From: Vibrio pomeroyi
Lineage (GTDB): Bacteria > Pseudomonadota > Gammaproteobacteria > Enterobacterales > Vibrionaceae
NCBI GenBank assembly: GCA_041879425.1
Contig: CP090854.1
Span: 1,302,001 to 1,366,000, forward strand
Length of the DNA stretch: 64,000 bases
Direction of reading: 5' to 3'
Both the position numbers and the translations under genes were made by a program. Shown here piece by piece: positions 54,450 to 62,764 of the stretch. The notes under the pieces were generated by a model. That model was not told the origin of the DNA. It was given only the letters and a program-made list of their open reading frames with translations, and did not search any database. Within the stretch, counting starts at the first letter, position 1; every line of letters starts with the position of its first letter.

Positions 54450-55274
54450 TTAATTACAGTGCTCGCTAGGAAGAAACACGATATCGCCCGCATGAATCAA
54501 GTCGATATTTTTGAGATCTGTAAAGCTATGATTGCGCTTTTTCAGTTCTTCAAAACTAATGTGGTGATTGTGAGCAATCTTAATCAGCCAATCGTCTTTT
54601 TTAACGATGTAGCGAACCGTCTCGCAGGTTTGAGGCTCTACCTCAGCGACAGCCTTAGGTTCATACACCGTCACTTCTGACGTAGAAGAGACCGAAATGT
54701 CGTCGTACACAATCGGTTCAGGGACTGATTCATTTTGTGTCGGGAAGTGGTAGCGCATCCCAACACTGAGAACTTGCAGATCTTTTTCTGGATCATCGCT
54801 GAAGATGAACTTATAGCCGAACTTCATGGTGAGATGCTCGTCGAATTCATACTCCAAACCAAGTTGGCTGATCGGAAACCATGTATTTCCCTCCAGTAAC
54901 GAACCCGCACCAGCGTATAGGTTGTAATGGCGTGACAGTGGGATCGTACCGAGTAACGAAATATCGGTGCTGTTGAATCTCTGTTCCTCAACTTCCGAAT
55001 AAGGGTAATCTGGTTCTTTCATGGTTTTAATGTGTCCGTAAAAGCCAGTGCTGGCTTCGATAGACCATGTTTTACTAAGGTCGTAACCCAATAGAATTTG
55101 ACCACCAAATGTGGTGTCAGATACCTCAGAGTTTGTTTTGCCTGCGTTCGTGACGTCAGCTCCGATGTAAAACGGAGAAGTGTCGGCCAAGCATAGGTTA
55201 GGCAAGATTAAGGCGCCGGCGATAACGTATTTCGTCGCTAAAGCGTCACCGAAAGAAAAAGTCGATAGTTTCAT
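54450..55274 (-). CDS. Outer-membrane barrel protein with C-terminal LysM domain
   Basis: A 274-residue protein with an export signal (ending near CLA), an eight-strand OmpA/OmpW-like barrel at about 35-180 (PFYIGADVTNAGKT through LQVLSVGMRYHFP), a linker, and a LysM domain at about 222-270 (YIVKKDDWLIKIAHNHHIS, EELKKRNHSF, IHAGDIVFLP). LysM binds peptidoglycan glycan chains, so the protein could tie the outer membrane or the pilus assembly site to the wall. Its ATG overlaps the tip-protein stop by one base (TAATG), placing it firmly in the pilus operon. Such a gene is not a standard part of CS1-type pilus loci. Confidence 0.82.
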   Translation of the reverse strand: MKLSTFSFGDALATKYVIAGALILPNLCLADTSPFYIGADVTNAGKTNSEVSDTTFGGQILLGYDLSKTWSIEASTGFYGHIKTMKEPDYPYSEVEEQRFNSTDISLLGTIPLSRHYNLYAGAGSLLEGNTWFPISQLGLEYEFDEHLTMKFGYKFIFSDDPEKDLQVLSVGMRYHFPTQNESVPEPIVYDDISVSSTSEVTVYEPKAVAEVEPQTCETVRYIVKKDDWLIKIAHNHHISFEELKKRNHSFTDLKNIDLIHAGDIVFLPSEHCN

Positions 55275-56314
55275 TAGTACAGTTCCTCAAACATCACGGT
55301 GAAATTTCCTGAATAAGTACCGGTTTCAACGTCTGTCGAAGGAATATTCTGGTAGTTAACATTAAGATCGAAATTGATCACTGAGCTCGGTGACTGAATC
55401 ACATAGCTGGTTTGATTATTGTCGAGTTGATTGACGCCATTTTTAACCCAATCTGTATCCTCACAGTTCGCTTCATTGCACTGGATAGAGTAGGGAATCG
55501 ATGTCTTACCTGATGCTGATGTCAGCTCAAATTCGTTGGTGAGTAACGTCATCGATAAACCAGTACTGAATTGGCCTAGCGCAGTGATATTGAACGTGGT
55601 CTGCGCCGATACGGTATGATTTGTTGTGTCATACACTGGACTTAGTACACCATCGCCTACCACATCAATGCTTTCTAAGCTGTTTGGTGTGTAATCGATA
55701 TTGACGGTAAAAACGTCAGGCAAAATTCGGTAGGTTAGCGCGCCACCGGCAGAGCGGTAGTAGTATTTGATATCTGCAGGGACCGTCGCCGTGTAGACAC
55801 CTTTTGCCTGACCTTGAAGTGCGTTCAATAGTGAGGTTGTGTCTATGTTGAAGGTCGGACGATAGAAATAAAACGGCGTGATGGATTGCGGATAATCCAA
55901 TGAGAAATCCGCACTGCAGTTTTGTGTATCGTTGTCATGAAGTGTAACGATGGTTCCCGATAATTGAGATTGGCTGCATACCGGTGTCACGAACAGGTTG
56001 TCACCGCGCGTGAAAGGGTTTGATGCCGTATTGTATTGCAGACCATTGACCGCAATTGCCGCTTCCACACTCTGACCCGCATTACTGGTTAATGTCATGG
56101 TGTCTGGCTTGTCTGTAACAAACGCACTTGGCAAAAACTGACTCGTTGTCGTGAGGCCACTCGCGATAGACCAATCACTCAATGTGTAGTTATTTCCACC
56201 GAGTGTGATGGCGTTTTCAAAGCGTATCTGTTGTCCCTCAATATTGATGTTGAGAGTGGCTGCATAATTTGGCATAGCCGCGAACAGTAGCGACCATAAA
56301 ACGAGTCGTTTCAT
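55274..56314 (-). CDS. Pilus tip adhesin/initiator-like protein (CfaE/CblD position)
   Basis: A 346-residue exported protein with signal peptide MKRLVLWSLLFAAMPNYA. It is all-beta by pattern, with two Cys pairs (CSQSQLSGTIVTLHDNDTQNC; CNEANC) and a pilin-like second half. Size, two-domain look and position after usher and chaperone match the tip subunits of alternate chaperone-usher pili. Direct family motifs are weak by eye, so adhesin identity rests mainly on context. It is coupled by TAATG overlaps to the chaperone gene upstream and the LysM barrel gene downstream. Confidence 0.65.
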   Translation of the reverse strand: MKRLVLWSLLFAAMPNYAATLNINIEGQQIRFENAITLGGNNYTLSDWSIASGLTTTSQFLPSAFVTDKPDTMTLTSNAGQSVEAAIAVNGLQYNTASNPFTRGDNLFVTPVCSQSQLSGTIVTLHDNDTQNCSADFSLDYPQSITPFYFYRPTFNIDTTSLLNALQGQAKGVYTATVPADIKYYYRSAGGALTYRILPDVFTVNIDYTPNSLESIDVVGDGVLSPVYDTTNHTVSAQTTFNITALGQFSTGLSMTLLTNEFELTSASGKTSIPYSIQCNEANCEDTDWVKNGVNQLDNNQTSYVIQSPSSVINFDLNVNYQNIPSTDVETGTYSGNFTVMFEELY

Positions 56315-57012
56315 TATTTGCTCTCGCTCAGAGTCACATCTTGGCGGTAACTTTCGTCGTGGTTAACAACGGTGACTTTTAGGTCTGAAAGATCAATGTT
56401 TTCCGGCAGAGGGTAGTTACGCTCACGGCCAGCTAGAGACATGATCGTAGCTTCACAATCTTCTGTTACTTCATCTGTGCATTGATCGACATAAGCACGC
56501 ACAAAGCTGTTACCTGTGTTGCTGATGTGCAGTTGGCCTTGGTCTAAAGAAATTGAATAATCAATATCTTGAGTTTGTGCTGGGATAACAAACAACGGTC
56601 GGTAGCCAAAGTTAATCGTCACTGCTGAATCCAACTTGCCTTCAGGGTCGTATGGAGAAGGTTCAAAGCTGACGAGGTAGTACTGGTCTTCAGTGAAGTC
56701 ACATTTGTTACCACACAAAGAGCGCACGCCAATTTGTTTTTGACGGTGTGGTTCTAGGATGGTTTTGTTATGAGTTAGGGTAACGTGCCAATCTTCAAAG
56801 TTGTTTTCTGAGTACGGAACACGCGTGATCTCGCCATCTTCAACCACCAATTGAGTAATGTTGGATTGGATGAATTCCGTGATCTTGTTGCTATTAGTTA
56901 AAGTGAATACACCATTTCCGTATTCGTCTCCAACCAATAACATGGTATCGACGTTCATCGCGTTAACAGAGGTTGCAAGAGCAGCAGTCAGTAAAATAGG
57001 AAGCTTTTTCAT
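56314..57012 (-). CDS. Periplasmic pilus chaperone, alternate (CS1/alpha) type
   Basis: A 232-residue periplasmic protein with a signal peptide MKKLPILLTAALATSVNA. The first half has the strand pattern of a pilus chaperone (NVDTMLLVGDEYGNGVFTLTNSNKI, then HRQKQIGVRSLCGNKCDFTEDQYYLVSFEP) with a Cys pair, and the second an Ig-like domain (VTINFGYRPLFVIPAQTQDI; GQLHISNTGNSFVRAYVDQC). The YRPLFVIP motif is the usual chaperone domain boundary. It should hold subunits by donor-strand complementation and deliver them to the usher. It begins 2 bp after the usher stop. Confidence 0.8.
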   Translation of the reverse strand: MKKLPILLTAALATSVNAMNVDTMLLVGDEYGNGVFTLTNSNKITEFIQSNITQLVVEDGEITRVPYSENNFEDWHVTLTHNKTILEPHRQKQIGVRSLCGNKCDFTEDQYYLVSFEPSPYDPEGKLDSAVTINFGYRPLFVIPAQTQDIDYSISLDQGQLHISNTGNSFVRAYVDQCTDEVTEDCEATIMSLAGRERNYPLPENIDLSDLKVTVVNHDESYRQDVTLSESK

Positions 57013-57014
57013 AA

Positions 57015-59798
57015 TCAGTTACCTTCAGGTCGGTTAAGTACAAAGTTGTGCTCTCGTAGCGATTCCGAATTGGCGTAGCGAGCAACATTTTCTATGTGTT
57101 GACGTTGTTGATGACTGAGTTGAAGATCCTTATTTACAGTCAGGTAAACAAAAGAAGTACGACCTAGACGAGTAGTAATAAACTCCATCCCGCTGTCAGT
57201 CAGTGCATGCAATTGTTCGTTCAGTGTGTTGATGTCATCGAATTCACCGATGTACATCACGTTAATTTCTTTGTCGTTGCTCACGAACATCATTGATTCC
57301 ATTGGATTCAAGTTTGGTTGGCAGAAGTTCGTACCAAAATTCAGCTGTTTCGCATCATCGACAGACGGTAAGTAGCACTGCTGACCATTACTGGTTAGTG
57401 CGAACTGTTGGCCTTCTTGTACGTCTACTTTGTGAATGCCAGACGTAATGCTTGATACGTTCAAACAAGCTGGGCCTTCACATTCAATGTCGTGTATGTC
57501 ATTGCCGAAAATATCTTTAAATTTACTGACAAAGCTGATCACACGGCTCACGTTTGAATTCAATTCGATGACCGAACCAGGGTGTGTGTATCCCGTCACT
57601 GATTGTTGGCCTGTGTTGTACAAAGCGACGCTCTCGACATCAAGTTCTATGGTTGCGGCTTGGTAGTCGTCTAGTGTGATGACAGCTCGGTCGTCGTAGA
57701 TGTATTGTTTATTCATCACTTGATCATCAGTTCTTACCACCACCAAGCCTTTGGTTTTGCGTTCATCGGCATCAAAGCGGATGTTGTTTTGGGTATCGAC
57801 CACCACATAAGCATCACTTTGTGCTGTAGTGAAACTCACGCTCTCACCACCAATAATTTGGGTACTGCGTAATGTCGCGTTTAACGCTTTTTCGCCATTG
57901 TTCGCGGCGTAGACAAAGCCGTCAGCTTGGTAATGCTCATCACGTTGTGCGGCATACGCTGTTACATTCGTCACCGCCGCATTAGGTGAGTTAACGTAGT
58001 AACTGTTACTGGCAGTAAGTCTTAAATCTGTATCTTGGTCTTCGACTAAATCTTGTGTCTCTAAGCTGTTGGTGTATTGGCTAAATCCATTCTCTGTGAC
58101 GGTGAAACCCGTGTTGCCAGTTAGCTTCAATGAAAGAGGTACCGACCAATTTAGAGAGATGGAGAGTTCACCATCATCCCAACTGGATGTCAGTTGCTCA
58201 TTGTTAAAGGTGATGTTCAGGTCGAGAGTTGAATCGACAATAAACGGTGCACTTAAACCAGAAGATAGTGACCAGTTACTTAGCGAGCTGTTGTATAAAT
58301 TACTTTGTTCGATGTAATTCACAGAGCTATACCCACGCACCGTGTCACCAATGGTGTAGCTGGTGGAAATACCGAGCTGTTCTTTGTCACTGGCACCGTA
58401 TAAGTATTCTGCAAATGGGTTTTGGTTTGGGTTATTTAGGCGCTCATAGGTAAAGCCCAAGCTGCCAAGGTTCCAATAACCAGACAAATACCAAGCTTCT
58501 CTATCGATGTTCGAAAGGAACATTTCATAGCGGCTATCGAATGGCAGGTAGCCTTTAAAACCCAATTGGCCCATCGCATGTTCGTTGGTCAAAGTGCTAC
58601 CAATCGCGACCGTTTGTGTGTCCGACCATTTATAAGCCAACCCACCTTGAAGGAATGCCACGCCTTCGAATTCATTCGTTGAAGACATCCCTGATGGTTG
58701 GTCTTCGTCACTTTGATAAGTGTCGTTGTCTTGAAATTGGCCCGCGGCGATCGAGTAATCGAATTCGCCAGTATTCAATGTGTCTGTATTCGCGTTATAA
58801 ATTCGTACCGATTCAGAAGAGACCACTTGAGTACCCACAGAGATCTCAACGGTTACGTCATAAACGCCGTTGGGTAGCTGTGAGTAACTAATGCTGCCTT
58901 GGCCTTCTTGTACAGACTGTTGCACGATGATTTGCTCATCGCGGAATATCTTGAGTACGCCTTGTGTTTGCGCATAGAAGTACAGCGATTGGTCTTCGTT
59001 TTTAGCAGTACGGCTTAGGTTCTTGCTCGAAGACAAATTCACGTTTACGTCATGATATTGCGTGCTGTTGAGCAAGAAAGAGGTGCTATTTAGAGCCAAG
59101 CGATCTTGGTGGTAGCCAGCCGTTAAACGCAGGTTTTGGTACTCTAGGTTGTAGTAGCCGTAATTCAGTTCAGACGCATCTTCTTGGTTGCTCAGATAGG
59201 TATCGACATGAACCGAGCCATAAGGCAGCCCCAAGATGAATTGATCACTTAAATTCACATTTAAGTCATTAGTAAAATCGCTTGATGTGTACAAGCTTGC
59301 GTTGTTAATCAAGCCTGGGTTTGCGTTGTAAGTCGACGCGTAATGCTTCTTGAGTGCTTTCGGTTTACTTTCCTCAAGCAGTTCTTTATTCACATAGAGG
59401 TACAGCTTGTTTGAGTGATAGTCATAAAAAGTGTCGTAGCTTTTCGGTGTAAGGCTACATAAGTTAAGGTCACCCTGGCAGTCGACAGTATTCGACTGGC
59501 CGCGAGTAAACCCAGCAACTATCTGTTTTGCTGTGCGCTCGTTTAATCCTGATGACATCAGCTCACTTGCAACGGCAGTTGCATCTTCAGGATTACTGAA
59601 TTGCACTGAATCGTAAGTTACCGACATAGGAATTGTCATGTAACGACCATCAATGTTTTTTATCTCGACATCGCGCTCTTGTTGCGAATAAAAATCTTCA
59701 AATCCCGCTGGAATTAAAGTGTTTCCATTAGCAAAAACCAGTTGTGACAAGGTCAACGAACCTAAGATCGTTGTTGTAATAAACGTGCTATTTTTCAC
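57015..59798 (-). CDS. Outer-membrane usher of an alternate (CS1/TcfC-like) pilus
   Basis: The pilus export pore. From GTG 59798 (GGAG upstream) it has a signal peptide ending LVFA and 927 residues. The N-terminal region contains IPAGFEDFYSQQERDVEI, typical of TcfC/CfaC-like ushers; a long barrel follows with a plug-like segment (QEGQGSISYSQLPNGVYDVTVEI) and a C-terminal part with an Ig-like domain and a ferredoxin-like end (EFITTRLGRTSFVYLTVN). The classical FimD/PapC usher motifs are absent. The start overlaps the stop of the preceding subunit gene (GTGA). A longer frame to 59837 is not supported. Confidence 0.85.
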   Translation of the reverse strand: MKNSTFITTTILGSLTLSQLVFANGNTLIPAGFEDFYSQQERDVEIKNIDGRYMTIPMSVTYDSVQFSNPEDATAVASELMSSGLNERTAKQIVAGFTRGQSNTVDCQGDLNLCSLTPKSYDTFYDYHSNKLYLYVNKELLEESKPKALKKHYASTYNANPGLINNASLYTSSDFTNDLNVNLSDQFILGLPYGSVHVDTYLSNQEDASELNYGYYNLEYQNLRLTAGYHQDRLALNSTSFLLNSTQYHDVNVNLSSSKNLSRTAKNEDQSLYFYAQTQGVLKIFRDEQIIVQQSVQEGQGSISYSQLPNGVYDVTVEISVGTQVVSSESVRIYNANTDTLNTGEFDYSIAAGQFQDNDTYQSDEDQPSGMSSTNEFEGVAFLQGGLAYKWSDTQTVAIGSTLTNEHAMGQLGFKGYLPFDSRYEMFLSNIDREAWYLSGYWNLGSLGFTYERLNNPNQNPFAEYLYGASDKEQLGISTSYTIGDTVRGYSSVNYIEQSNLYNSSLSNWSLSSGLSAPFIVDSTLDLNITFNNEQLTSSWDDGELSISLNWSVPLSLKLTGNTGFTVTENGFSQYTNSLETQDLVEDQDTDLRLTASNSYYVNSPNAAVTNVTAYAAQRDEHYQADGFVYAANNGEKALNATLRSTQIIGGESVSFTTAQSDAYVVVDTQNNIRFDADERKTKGLVVVRTDDQVMNKQYIYDDRAVITLDDYQAATIELDVESVALYNTGQQSVTGYTHPGSVIELNSNVSRVISFVSKFKDIFGNDIHDIECEGPACLNVSSITSGIHKVDVQEGQQFALTSNGQQCYLPSVDDAKQLNFGTNFCQPNLNPMESMMFVSNDKEINVMYIGEFDDINTLNEQLHALTDSGMEFITTRLGRTSFVYLTVNKDLQLSHQQRQHIENVARYANSESLREHNFVLNRPEGN

Positions 59799-60313
59799 AG
59801 TGAAAGCTCCGCTAAAACAGATAATTGGCCTTGGCACAGGTTTGAGCCTGTCGGTAAAGCCCCAAAGGATAAGATGACGTCGTATTCGCTACCCTTTAGG
59901 TCGTCTGATGTGGTATTGAAATCCATCAGAACTGGGTTCGATAACGTTAAGGGTTGCTCCGCGACAGTGACATCGACAAGGTCAGCAGGCGTTGGTAATA
60001 CTTGCTTATCAATGTCGAAACACTGTGCAGTATTGCCCGTCATGAATAACTGGAACCGAGTTGATTGGTCTGAACTCGGAATATCGGTTTCGACCAATAA
60101 CTGGGTTGTTGCATCACGAAAAGAGCCACTTTTTGGATCGACCGTTAGCGTCAATGAAGAAGGGGAAAACGCGACCTCTGTAATCTGATAAGAGAAAAAA
60201 TGCTTCTTATCAATATCACTCGTTAACTGGAACGTATGAGTTTCTGCATTGGCATAAAGGCTCATAGCGCCTGCAGTCAACAGAGCGAGAAGTGGACGAG
60301 TTAAGTAATTCAC
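59795..60313 (-). CDS. Pilus subunit, second (minor) pilin-like protein
   Basis: A 172-residue exported protein with signal peptide MNYLTRPLLALLTAGAMSLY and cleavage near ANA. The mature part is all-beta with one Cys pair (TAQCFDI and SNLCQG) and ends in a strand LSVLAELSL typical of pilin-like subunits. I chose GTG 60313 because GGGGA sits just before it; a TTG at 60325 is possible. Located between major pilin and usher, where CS1-type loci carry chaperone-like or minor subunits, so an alternative is a second chaperone-like protein. Confidence 0.65.
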   Translation of the reverse strand: MNYLTRPLLALLTAGAMSLYANAETHTFQLTSDIDKKHFFSYQITEVAFSPSSLTLTVDPKSGSFRDATTQLLVETDIPSSDQSTRFQLFMTGNTAQCFDIDKQVLPTPADLVDVTVAEQPLTLSNPVLMDFNTTSDDLKGSEYDVILSFGALPTGSNLCQGQLSVLAELSL

Positions 60314-60330
60314 AGTTTTCCCCAAACGAC

Positions 60331-60849
60331 TTAAAGTGAACCGTCGTAGCTAGCAGCCATCTGAACGATAACTTGTGCAGTACCTTCTACAGAGATATCT
60401 TGAATAGGTGTGGTATTTTCTACTGACAACTCAACGTATGCACCCTGATGGCTGTTTGGTTGAGCTGCTGTTAGCTCTGTACCGCCATTAAAAACACTGA
60501 CGTCAGCATCTTGAGTTATTTGACCTCCAACCAAGACTTGTGATGTTACGTAAGTCCAGTTTGCAAGAGGCTGTCTGTCACCTGTTGTCGAGTTCGCTGA
60601 ATCAAAATCGCGCGCTTCTAAAACAACTTCTGAAGAAGTGAACGTACCTTCAGAGGTCACGTACAACTCACCAGTTTGAATGTCACCACCACCTAAACCC
60701 GTGATGATAAGGTTTGAACTTGGCACTGAGTTTCCTATTACACCTGACCAAATTGCATCTGCTGTTGCAACGTCATCTGCCGCGTGTACCGAACCAGAAG
60801 TCATAGCGAATGCTGTTGCACCCATCACGAAAAAGTTATTAAGTTTCAT
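60331..60849 (-). CDS. Major pilin subunit of the alternate chaperone-usher pilus
   Basis: First gene of the pilus operon; 172 residues from ATG 60849 with AGGTGA upstream. The signal peptide MKLNNFFVMGATAFAMTSGS cleaves after VHA. The mature domain lacks Cys, is Thr/Ser/Ala/Gly-rich and ends with strands EGTAQVIVQMAASY, like alpha-type pilins. An operator-containing 254-bp region separates it from the divergent ToxR-like gene. Pilin identity rests on size, composition and first position in the operon. Confidence 0.72.
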   Translation of the reverse strand: MKLNNFFVMGATAFAMTSGSVHAADDVATADAIWSGVIGNSVPSSNLIITGLGGGDIQTGELYVTSEGTFTSSEVVLEARDFDSANSTTGDRQPLANWTYVTSQVLVGGQITQDADVSVFNGGTELTAAQPNSHQGAYVELSVENTTPIQDISVEGTAQVIVQMAASYDGSL

Positions 60850-61103
60850 CTTTGTCACCTATTGTTTATAAATGTATGTATAAAAATAAAAGGTGCATTG
60901 GCATCGAGATCACATGCACACTTTCGAGGTGACTGATTTGACTTCAATGGCGTATGAATTGGAAATAAAAGCCCGTTAATAGTGCTTTATACGCAGTTAA
61001 TAACGTTTAATTTTTTAGGTTTATCACGGTTAACTGACTGATAAATCGTGTTTTATGTTTTTTTAGGCTACTTTTAGTAGGTGGCAGTAATACAGGGAAA
61101 AGA
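60850..61103. promoter_or_regulatory. Divergent control region between pilin and right-hand ToxR-like gene
   Basis: AT-rich, with TTTATCA at 61020-61026 and TGATAAA at 61039-61045 forming a perfect 7-bp inverted repeat with a 12-bp spacer, and GTTAAC near its middle. GTTAATA occurs twice at about 60975 and 60996. It could be the binding region of one or both ToxR-like regulators. Confidence 0.5.
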
Positions 61104-61721
61104 ATGTTTAAAAGACTTTCTATAGATACAGTAAGAAGAACCATCACTTTGATAGACAGTGACTCTGGGCAAGAGAATCAGCCCTTAGAACTGAATCGAA
61201 GTGAATACAACTTGTTGTTGGCTTTCTGTGAATCACACGGAGAAGTGATTGATAAGCAGGCGTTGATAGAAAAAGGATGGCCAGGAAGAGTGGTTGGTGA
61301 TAACTCTTTGGCCGTTGCTATCATGAAGTTGAGAAAAAAGTTAGACAGTTTAGATCTTGGGTTTGAAGTGAATAATTTGCCCGGAGAAGGGTATGTGTTC
61401 ATCAACGCCATGAACATTGAAATTGTTCATGATGAATCTGCAGCAAATAATGAAGCGATCATTGAGTCTCAAGAATTAGGTCATGATAAAGAGACAATTC
61501 AAGAGCCCGTTTCTCAGGCAGTTGATGACAATGTAGAAACGCCGATGACGACTCAAGATTCGACCGCGTCTTCTGCCTCTAACGCGTTTCAACGTTGGAG
61601 CAAAAAGCCCGTTGTTTGGGAAATCACCATTGCACTGTTTATCGGCCTAATCATGTTCTACTTCGTTTATCGCGAAGCCTTCGAGTGCTTTGAGTGTTTC
61701 GGCGGAGGTGCTGGTGGTTAG
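61104..61721 (+). CDS. ToxR-like membrane-bound winged-helix regulator (right triad)
   Basis: A 205-residue regulator related to the one at 53,895-54,446. The winged helix covers 1-105 (LNRSEYNLLLAFCESHGEV, KGWPGRVVGDNSLAVAIMKL, RKKLDSL, NLPGEGYVFI). A Glu/Gln/Thr-rich linker of about 65 residues leads to one transmembrane helix (about 174-193, EITIALFIGLIMFYFVYREA) and a short Cys/Gly end (CFECFGGGAGG). GGGAAAAGA precedes ATG 61104. Its stop overlaps the GTG start of the next gene by 8 bp. It faces the pilin gene, so direct control of the pilus is likely but not shown. Confidence 0.87.
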   Translation: MFKRLSIDTVRRTITLIDSDSGQENQPLELNRSEYNLLLAFCESHGEVIDKQALIEKGWPGRVVGDNSLAVAIMKLRKKLDSLDLGFEVNNLPGEGYVFINAMNIEIVHDESAANNEAIIESQELGHDKETIQEPVSQAVDDNVETPMTTQDSTASSASNAFQRWSKKPVVWEITIALFIGLIMFYFVYREAFECFECFGGGAGG

Positions 61722-62163
61722 CCTCAAGTCTCTGAGCCTACGGATTGGGCTTTTTATTGTGGTGCTGTTTTTGGTTCCATGGTTTTTGTCTTTGGGTACT
61801 TACTTTTCTGGCTATGCTCACTTTGAAGACGATGAACACGACATTATTTTGAATGCAAAGTCTGGCCTTTATAAGACTATCCACAGTTATGAAGGGCAGG
61901 TGTATCGAGTGCATCGAGGGATTTATGCATCTTTGGGGGATTCATTGTACTTCTTTTCCTTAGATGGTGATTATCAAGCGAACCTTGACCCCGAATTTGC
62001 AGCCAAGGTTGTGGCGAGCGATTTGGAAAACTATTTTAGAGGTTTAACCCACGTGCGCATCTCTGAAAAAAACGGAAAAGCGATTGGGCTATTGCAGAAA
62101 GACGATATTAAGAAGAAGTTCGACCAAGTGGTGATTCAAGGACGGTTAAAAGTATGGGATTAA
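61714..62163 (+). CDS. Small membrane protein of the triad family (first sensor, right triad)
   Basis: A 149-residue protein from GTG 61714 (GGAGG upstream) with one N-terminal transmembrane segment (LRIGLFIVVLFLVPWFLSL) and a periplasmic domain. It is a homologue of the 53,462-53,887 product: SGLYKTI, HRGIYASLGDSLYFFSLDGDYQ and the end VIQGRLKVW align. Overlaps with both neighbours show strict co-translation with the ToxR-like gene, as in toxR-toxS. Function is inferred only from context. Confidence 0.75.
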   Translation: MVSLKSLSLRIGLFIVVLFLVPWFLSLGTYFSGYAHFEDDEHDIILNAKSGLYKTIHSYEGQVYRVHRGIYASLGDSLYFFSLDGDYQANLDPEFAAKVVASDLENYFRGLTHVRISEKNGKAIGLLQKDDIKKKFDQVVIQGRLKVWD

Positions 62164-62618
62164 CGAGAAAAACGAAGGTTCTATCCATCATTGCCTTACT
62201 TGTATTGCCGCTTCTTGTACCTTGGGCGAATGCCATGTTTAGCGACTTCAAAATAACCAGTCATTTTGACGATCGTGATGTAACCATCATTGGATCTCAT
62301 GGTCGGTTCAAAGCTCAAGCCGCTTATCATGATGGTACTCATGCTGTCGGCACGGGCTATTATGGCACCTTACTTGATACGATTTACTTATTGACAGTAC
62401 GTAGTGATAAAGTCGTGGAAGGCAATCCTAACAACCTCAACGCGTTTCTTCGTTCCCACCAAACGCTACTGGTATTTAAGATTAAGCAAGACGAGCAAGG
62501 GCAATACGTTGTAAGAAGGCTTGAGGAGGACCCAAGGTTGGGAATGCATGAAAACAAAATCGAGGCCGCTGGATATTTTGGGCCAATCTCATCAATACCA
62601 ACTCCAGCACAGTTATAG
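62154..62618 (+). CDS. Small membrane protein of the triad family (second sensor, right triad)
   Basis: A 154-residue protein whose ATG lies inside the last 10 bp of the previous gene. An N-terminal hydrophobic segment (VLSIIALLVLPLLVPWANA) is either signal or anchor; the body begins FSDFKITSHFDDRDVTIIG and holds GRFKAQAAYHDGTHAV and YYGTLLDTIYLLTVRSD, matching the layout of the 53,020-53,511 product and, more weakly, the other two. The last gene of the right triad, followed by a terminator at 62668-62693. Confidence 0.72.
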   Translation: MGLTRKTKVLSIIALLVLPLLVPWANAMFSDFKITSHFDDRDVTIIGSHGRFKAQAAYHDGTHAVGTGYYGTLLDTIYLLTVRSDKVVEGNPNNLNAFLRSHQTLLVFKIKQDEQGQYVVRRLEEDPRLGMHENKIEAAGYFGPISSIPTPAQL

Positions 62619-62667
62619 GTTGTTGTTTATATTTATTGGATTATTTTGAGCGTTAGTATTAAACAGA

Positions 62668-62693
62668 AAAGGCTAGATTGATATCTAGCCTTT
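62668..62693. terminator. Terminator after the right triad
   Basis: AAAGGCTAGAT, loop TGAT, ATCTAGCCTTT: a perfect 11-bp stem with A/T flanks. Confidence 0.85.
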
Positions 62694-62764
62694 GTTGTAT
62701 CTGTGCTTAGCAACAGTGTGATGTTCGCCCTTCAACTCGCTGGCGATTTGGTTTGGAATACAGA

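Noticed and set aside
31000..62700. A mobile island (integrase, transposase or tRNA-flanked insertion) carrying the surface genes
   Set aside because: The region looks accessory in content, but no integrase, transposase, tRNA or attachment repeat is visible at either edge.
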